From Raineyella antarctica (GTDB taxonomy: Bacteria > Actinomycetota > Actinomycetes > Propionibacteriales > Propionibacteriaceae), in assembly GCF_900092135.1 (NCBI RefSeq), contig NZ_FMYF01000005.1, positions 1-64,000 of the forward strand: a stretch of 64,000 nucleotides of DNA. Reading direction: 5' to 3'. Below the pieces are notes generated by a model, which did no database searches, had not been told where the DNA came from, and saw nothing but the letters and a program-made list of their open reading frames with translations. The stretch's first letter is position 1. Each line of letters opens with the position of its first letter. The position numbers were made by a program, and so were the translations under genes. Shown one piece after another: positions 60,478 to 64,000 of this stretch.

Positions 60478-61677
60478 TCACCGCCTGGATCCGAACGTCG
60501 CGCCGCGGGCCCGTCGGGCCCGCTCGAGTGCCTCGGGCAGCACCCGGAGCAGGGTGTCGACGTCGGCCTCGCCGGTCTCGGCGCCGAAGGAGAAGCGCAG
60601 GGTGGAGCGGGCCTCGTCCTCGGCCAGCCCGGCGGCGAGCAGCACGTGGCTGGTCCGGCTGACCCCGGCGGTGCAGGCCGACCCGACCGAGGCGTCGACG
60701 CCGGCGGCGTCCAGCAGCAGCAGCAGGTCGTCGGCCTCGCAGCCGAGGAAGGCCACGTTGACCAAGGACGGGCTGGCGGTCTCCGGCAGGTGGGGGCGTA
60801 CGTCGGGCAGTCCGGCCAGTCCGTCGAGCAGCCGGGTACGCAGGCGCCGCCATCGGGCGGCGTGCTCCTCGAGCCGGGCCACCGCCTCGACCACCGCAGC
60901 GGCAAATCCGACGGCGAGCACCGGCGCGAGCGTGCCCGAACGGATCCCCCGCTCCTGGCCGCCGCCGAAGACGATCGGCGCCGGGGACACGCCACGGCGG
61001 ACCAGCAGGGCGCCGATACCTACCGGGCCGCCGACCTTGTGTGCCGTGACCGTCGCCAGGTCAAGCCCGCTGGCCGCGAAGTCGAAGGGGACGTGCCCCA
61101 CCGCCTGGACGGCGTCGGAGTGCGACCAGGCGCCTGCGCTGCGGCAGGCCTCGGCGAGGGCCTGGACCGGCTGGACCGCGCCGGTCTCGTTGTTGACCCA
61201 CATCAGGGATGCCACGGCGGTCTCGCGCCCGGCCGCACCGGCCAGCGCCCCGGCCAGGACCGCCGGGTCGGCGATGCCGTCGGGACGGACCGGCAGCCGG
61301 TCGACCACTGCCCCGTCCCGGACCAGGGCGGGGACCAGGTCGTGCAGGGCGTGGTGCTCGATGCTGCTCAGCAGGACGCGCGGGCGGCCGTGCGGCTCGC
61401 CGGGGCCGGCGGCACGCCGGGCGATCCAGGACCCGTGGACGGCCAGGTTGTCCCCCTCCGTCCCGCCCGAGGTGAACACCAGTTCCGTAGGATGGGCACC
61501 GAGGGCCGCGGCGACCTCCTCGCGGGCCTCCTCGAGCACGCGGCGGGCAGCGCGTCCGCTGGCGTGCAGGCTCGAGGCGTTGCCCACGAGGCCCGATCGC
61601 GCCCACATCGCTGCGGCAGCGGTCGCGGTGAGTGGGCTTGTGGCGGCATGGTCGAGGTACGTACGTGGAACGTCCAT
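60478..61677 (-). CDS. Cysteine desulfurase, IscS/NifS-like
   Basis: PLP-dependent enzyme that gives sulfur from cysteine to MnmA and possibly Fe-S assembly. It has 399 residues. Start [15 protein letters not shown]-site [12 protein letters not shown], Lys in [13 protein letters not shown] (about residue 211) and the active Cys loop [17 protein letters not shown] (about 338). ATG start with GAAAGGGA upstream. Divergent from glgX. Operon with mnmA, as in mycobacteria. Confidence 0.95.
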   Translation of the reverse strand: MDVPRTYLDHAATSPLTATAAAAMWARSGLVGNASSLHASGRAARRVLEEAREEVAAALGAHPTELVFTSGGTEGDNLAVHGSWIARRAAGPGEPHGRPRVLLSSIEHHALHDLVPALVRDGAVVDRLPVRPDGIADPAVLAGALAGAAGRETAVASLMWVNNETGAVQPVQALAEACRSAGAWSHSDAVQAVGHVPFDFAASGLDLATVTAHKVGGPVGIGALLVRRGVSPAPIVFGGGQERGIRSGTLAPVLAVGFAAAVVEAVARLEEHAARWRRLRTRLLDGLAGLPDVRPHLPETASPSLVNVAFLGCEADDLLLLLDAAGVDASVGSACTAGVSRTSHVLLAAGLAEDEARSTLRFSFGAETGEADVDTLLRVLPEALERARRARGATFGSRR

Positions 61678-61794
61678 CGTGTCCCTTTCGACCGAAAACA
61701 GAACTGTACGGTATTCTCGCATGGCTCTTGGCCAGTCGATCCCACGGCAACGGCGCCGGCCCGCGACTGTCCCATCCGAATCTAAGGACGTGTC

Positions 61795-63990
61795 ATGAGT
61801 GGCGTCACCCTTCCGGCTCCCACCGACTCCAGCGTGCTCGGCGCGCGGATGCTCGACGGCGGTGTCCGCTTCGGCTTGTGGGCGCCCCGGGCCACGCGTG
61901 TGGAGTTGGCCCTCGTCGCCGCCCTCGACCGCAGCCAGAAGAACTTCGACATGGACCGCGGTGAGGACGGCGTCTGGACCGTCTTCGTTCCCGGCGTCCC
62001 GGCCGGCCAGCAGTACGGCTACCGCGTCCACGGCGAGTGGTCCCCCGAGACCGGTGAGCGGTACAACCCGGCCAAGCTGCTGCTGGACCCGTACGCCCGG
62101 TCCATCACCGGTGGCGTCGACTACTCCGGCCCGATCCTGGACCACACCGCCGAGTCGGACTACCTGCCCGACCCGATGGACTCGTTCGCCTCGGTGCCGC
62201 TGAGCGTCGTGGTCGCCGACACCGCGCCCCCCACCCCGATCGCGGCGCGTCGCCCGCTGTCGGAGAGCGTGATCTACGAGGCCCACGTCAAGGGCCTCAC
62301 CCACCTGTACCCGGCCGTCCCCGAGCACCTGCGCGGCACCTACGGCGGCCTCGCCTACCCCGCGGTGATCGAGCACCTGCAGGACGTCGGGGTGACGGCG
62401 ATCGAGCTGCTGCCGGTGCACCACTTCGTCTCCGAGCCCTTCATCATCGGCCGGGGCCTGGTCAACTACTGGGGCTACAACACCCTGGGCTACTTCGCCC
62501 CCCACGCGGCCTACTGCTCGGTCGGCACCCGCGGCGAGCAGGTGGCGGAGTTCAAGTCCATGGTCAGTGCCCTGCACGAGGCCGGGATCGAGGTGATCCT
62601 CGACGTGGTCTACAACCACACCGGCGAGGGGGGCCACGAGGGCCCGACGCTGTCCTGGCGTGGCATCGACCACGGCGCCTACTACCGGCTCACCTCCGAC
62701 ATGCGCAACGACTACGACGTGACCGGCTGCGGCAACTCGGTCGACACCTCCCAGCCCGGCGTGCTGCAGATGGTGCTGGACTCGCTGCGCTACTGGGTCA
62801 CCGAGATGGGCGTGGACGGCTTCCGCTTCGACCTGGCCACCGAGCTGATCCGCAACGACAAGCACTACGTCGTCCAGGAACACGAGTTCAAGCAGTTGGT
62901 CGCCGCGGATCCGGTGCTGCGCGACATCAAGATGATCTCCGAGCCGTGGGACATGGGCCCGTACGGCTACCAGGTCGGCGCCTGGGGACCCGGGTGGAGC
63001 GAGTGGAACGACAGGTTCCGCGGCTACACCCGCGACTTCTGGCGTGGCGCCGTGCACGGGGTGCAGGAACTGGCCACCCGGTTGTCCGGGTCCGGTGAAA
63101 TCTTCCAGCACTCCGGACGGCTGCCCGATGCCTCGGTCAATTTCGTCACCGCCCATGACGGCTTCACCATGCGCGACCTGGTCACGTACGACGTGAAGCA
63201 CAACAACGCCAACGGCGAGGCCAACCGCGACGGCTCCGACGACAACCGGTCGTGGAACTGCGGCGTGGAGGGCGAGACCGACGACCCCGAGATCAACGCG
63301 CTGCGACACCGCCAGGTCCGCAACATGATGGCGACCCTGCTGCTGTCCACCGGCGTCCCGATGATCACCGCGGGGGACGAGATCGGCCGGACCCAGATCG
63401 GCAACAACAACGCCTACTGCCAGGACTCCCCGATCTCCTGGGTGCACTGGGACACCTCCGAGGAGTGGGCCGACGTGACCGAGCTGGTGCGTACGCTCAC
63501 CAGGCTGCGGGCGGACCACCCGGTGCTGCGGCCCTCGGAGTGGCGCAACGGCGAACCGGTCCTCGGTCCGGAGGGCCAGGACCTGGGACGCAAGAACCTC
63601 GCCTGGTTCGACGGTGACGTGATGGAGATGGACGAGGAGGACTGGCGCGACGGTACCCGCCGGACCCTCGGCATGTACGTCTCCGACGAGACCGAGGCGT
63701 TCCTGGTCTGGGTGCACGGCGGCGAGGAGCCGACCGAGGTGCCCCTGCCCGGCACCCCCTGGGCCGAGAGCTACACCGTCGTCGCGCACACCGGAGAGCC
63801 CGACGAGCTGCCGGTCGGCCCGCTGCCCCACGGGGCCGGACTGGGCCTGCCCGGGCGTTCGGTGACCGTGCTGGCGGTGACCCTCCCGAGCCCCGAGGCG
63901 CTGCTGCCCGCCGAGGCCCTGGCGGACGTCGACCCGGTCGGCGCCGAGGGACAGGTCGGACTCTCCGACGACGAGGCCGAGGAGGCCTGA
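61795..63990 (+). CDS. glgX: Glycogen debranching enzyme GlgX
   Basis: GH13 isoamylase-type debranching enzyme, 731 residues, complete. An N-terminal CBM48-type domain (about 10-100, with FGLWAPRATRVELAL) precedes the barrel. Catalytic motifs: DVVYNHTGEG (region I), GFRFDLATEL with the nucleophile Asp (II), ISEPWDMG with the acid Glu (III) and VTAHDGFTMRD (IV). The C-terminal beta domain carries GTRRTLGMYVSDE, and the last 40 residues are acidic and low in complexity. ATG start; AAGGA lies upstream. Glycogen or trehalose metabolism partners are outside the window. Confidence 0.96.
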   Translation: MSGVTLPAPTDSSVLGARMLDGGVRFGLWAPRATRVELALVAALDRSQKNFDMDRGEDGVWTVFVPGVPAGQQYGYRVHGEWSPETGERYNPAKLLLDPYARSITGGVDYSGPILDHTAESDYLPDPMDSFASVPLSVVVADTAPPTPIAARRPLSESVIYEAHVKGLTHLYPAVPEHLRGTYGGLAYPAVIEHLQDVGVTAIELLPVHHFVSEPFIIGRGLVNYWGYNTLGYFAPHAAYCSVGTRGEQVAEFKSMVSALHEAGIEVILDVVYNHTGEGGHEGPTLSWRGIDHGAYYRLTSDMRNDYDVTGCGNSVDTSQPGVLQMVLDSLRYWVTEMGVDGFRFDLATELIRNDKHYVVQEHEFKQLVAADPVLRDIKMISEPWDMGPYGYQVGAWGPGWSEWNDRFRGYTRDFWRGAVHGVQELATRLSGSGEIFQHSGRLPDASVNFVTAHDGFTMRDLVTYDVKHNNANGEANRDGSDDNRSWNCGVEGETDDPEINALRHRQVRNMMATLLLSTGVPMITAGDEIGRTQIGNNNAYCQDSPISWVHWDTSEEWADVTELVRTLTRLRADHPVLRPSEWRNGEPVLGPEGQDLGRKNLAWFDGDVMEMDEEDWRDGTRRTLGMYVSDETEAFLVWVHGGEEPTEVPLPGTPWAESYTVVAHTGEPDELPVGPLPHGAGLGLPGRSVTVLAVTLPSPEALLPAEALADVDPVGAEGQVGLSDDEAEEA

Positions 63991-64000
63991 GCCCGGGCCC

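Overview
This is a high-GC (roughly 70% by eye) chromosomal segment from an actinomycete. Gene order closely follows the mycobacterial/actinomycete pattern: rarA-aspS-hisS-MBL hydrolase-relA-apt-secF-secD-yajC-ruvB-ruvA-ruvC-yebC; hisD-hisC-hisB-hisH-priA; hisI-trpE-(two small membrane genes)-trpC-trpB-trpA-lgt; gatB-gatA-gatC / ACT gene / ligA / MetE-like / mnmA / iscS. A bifunctional PriA in place of separate HisA and TrpF, the HGxxPAAW-like small membrane protein and frequent GTG starts all fit Actinomycetota. A Propionibacteriaceae-like host is a weak guess. I see no tRNA, rRNA, IS element, prophage or CRISPR array. Essentially the whole window is coding; only one gene-free gap (42167-42471) exceeds 300 bases.

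Layout. 1-6698: rarA (cut by the edge), aspS, then a divergent two-component locus (response regulator 2414-3097, a small secreted-peptide gene 3212-3391, histidine kinase 3423-4604) inserted between aspS and hisS, then hisS and an MBL-fold hydrolase. 6730-17458: a DUF349 protein, then the minus-strand housekeeping run relA, apt, secF, secD, yajC, ruvB, ruvA, ruvC, yebC. 17491-21599: a small ORF, a degenerate LarA-fold protein and a reductase-HAD fusion. 21607-26172: the histidine operon. 26191-30245: a DUF554 membrane protein, a secreted DUF2202 protein with a Met/Gly/Gln repeat tail facing an OmpR-type two-component system, and a YbaK deacylase. 30171-42166: a membrane protein, dnaE1, a CYTH-CHAD protein and gltD-gltB. 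42472-54389: an atypical SDR, then CPBP-lgt, trpA-trpB-trpC and a long overlapping operon gatC-gatA-gatB-hisI-trpE-two membrane genes. 54647-63990: an ACT protein, two membrane proteins, ligA, a MetE-like protein, mnmA, an IscS-like desulfurase and glgX.

How they work together. The histidine genes and the hisI-trp genes are at separate sites. They are linked through PriA, which probably serves both histidine and tryptophan synthesis because no trpF is visible. GatCAB, AspRS and HisRS supply aminoacyl-tRNAs. MnmA and the cysteine desulfurase form a sulfur-relay pair for tRNA thiolation. GltBD assimilates ammonia and has GlnR-like half-sites upstream.

The most interesting points are: (i) a putative secreted signal peptide between a NarL-type regulator and its kinase; (ii) a 7-nt spaced TAGNNT box that defines leaderless starts, including a near-palindromic -10 that can fire both hisD and the DUF554 gene; (iii) an 11-bp direct repeat suggesting that the OmpR-type system controls the DUF2202 gene; (iv) strong enrichment of CGTACG, clustered in leaders of aminoacyl-tRNA genes; and (v) several enzymes with lost catalytic motifs (LarA-fold protein, SDR, CPBP).
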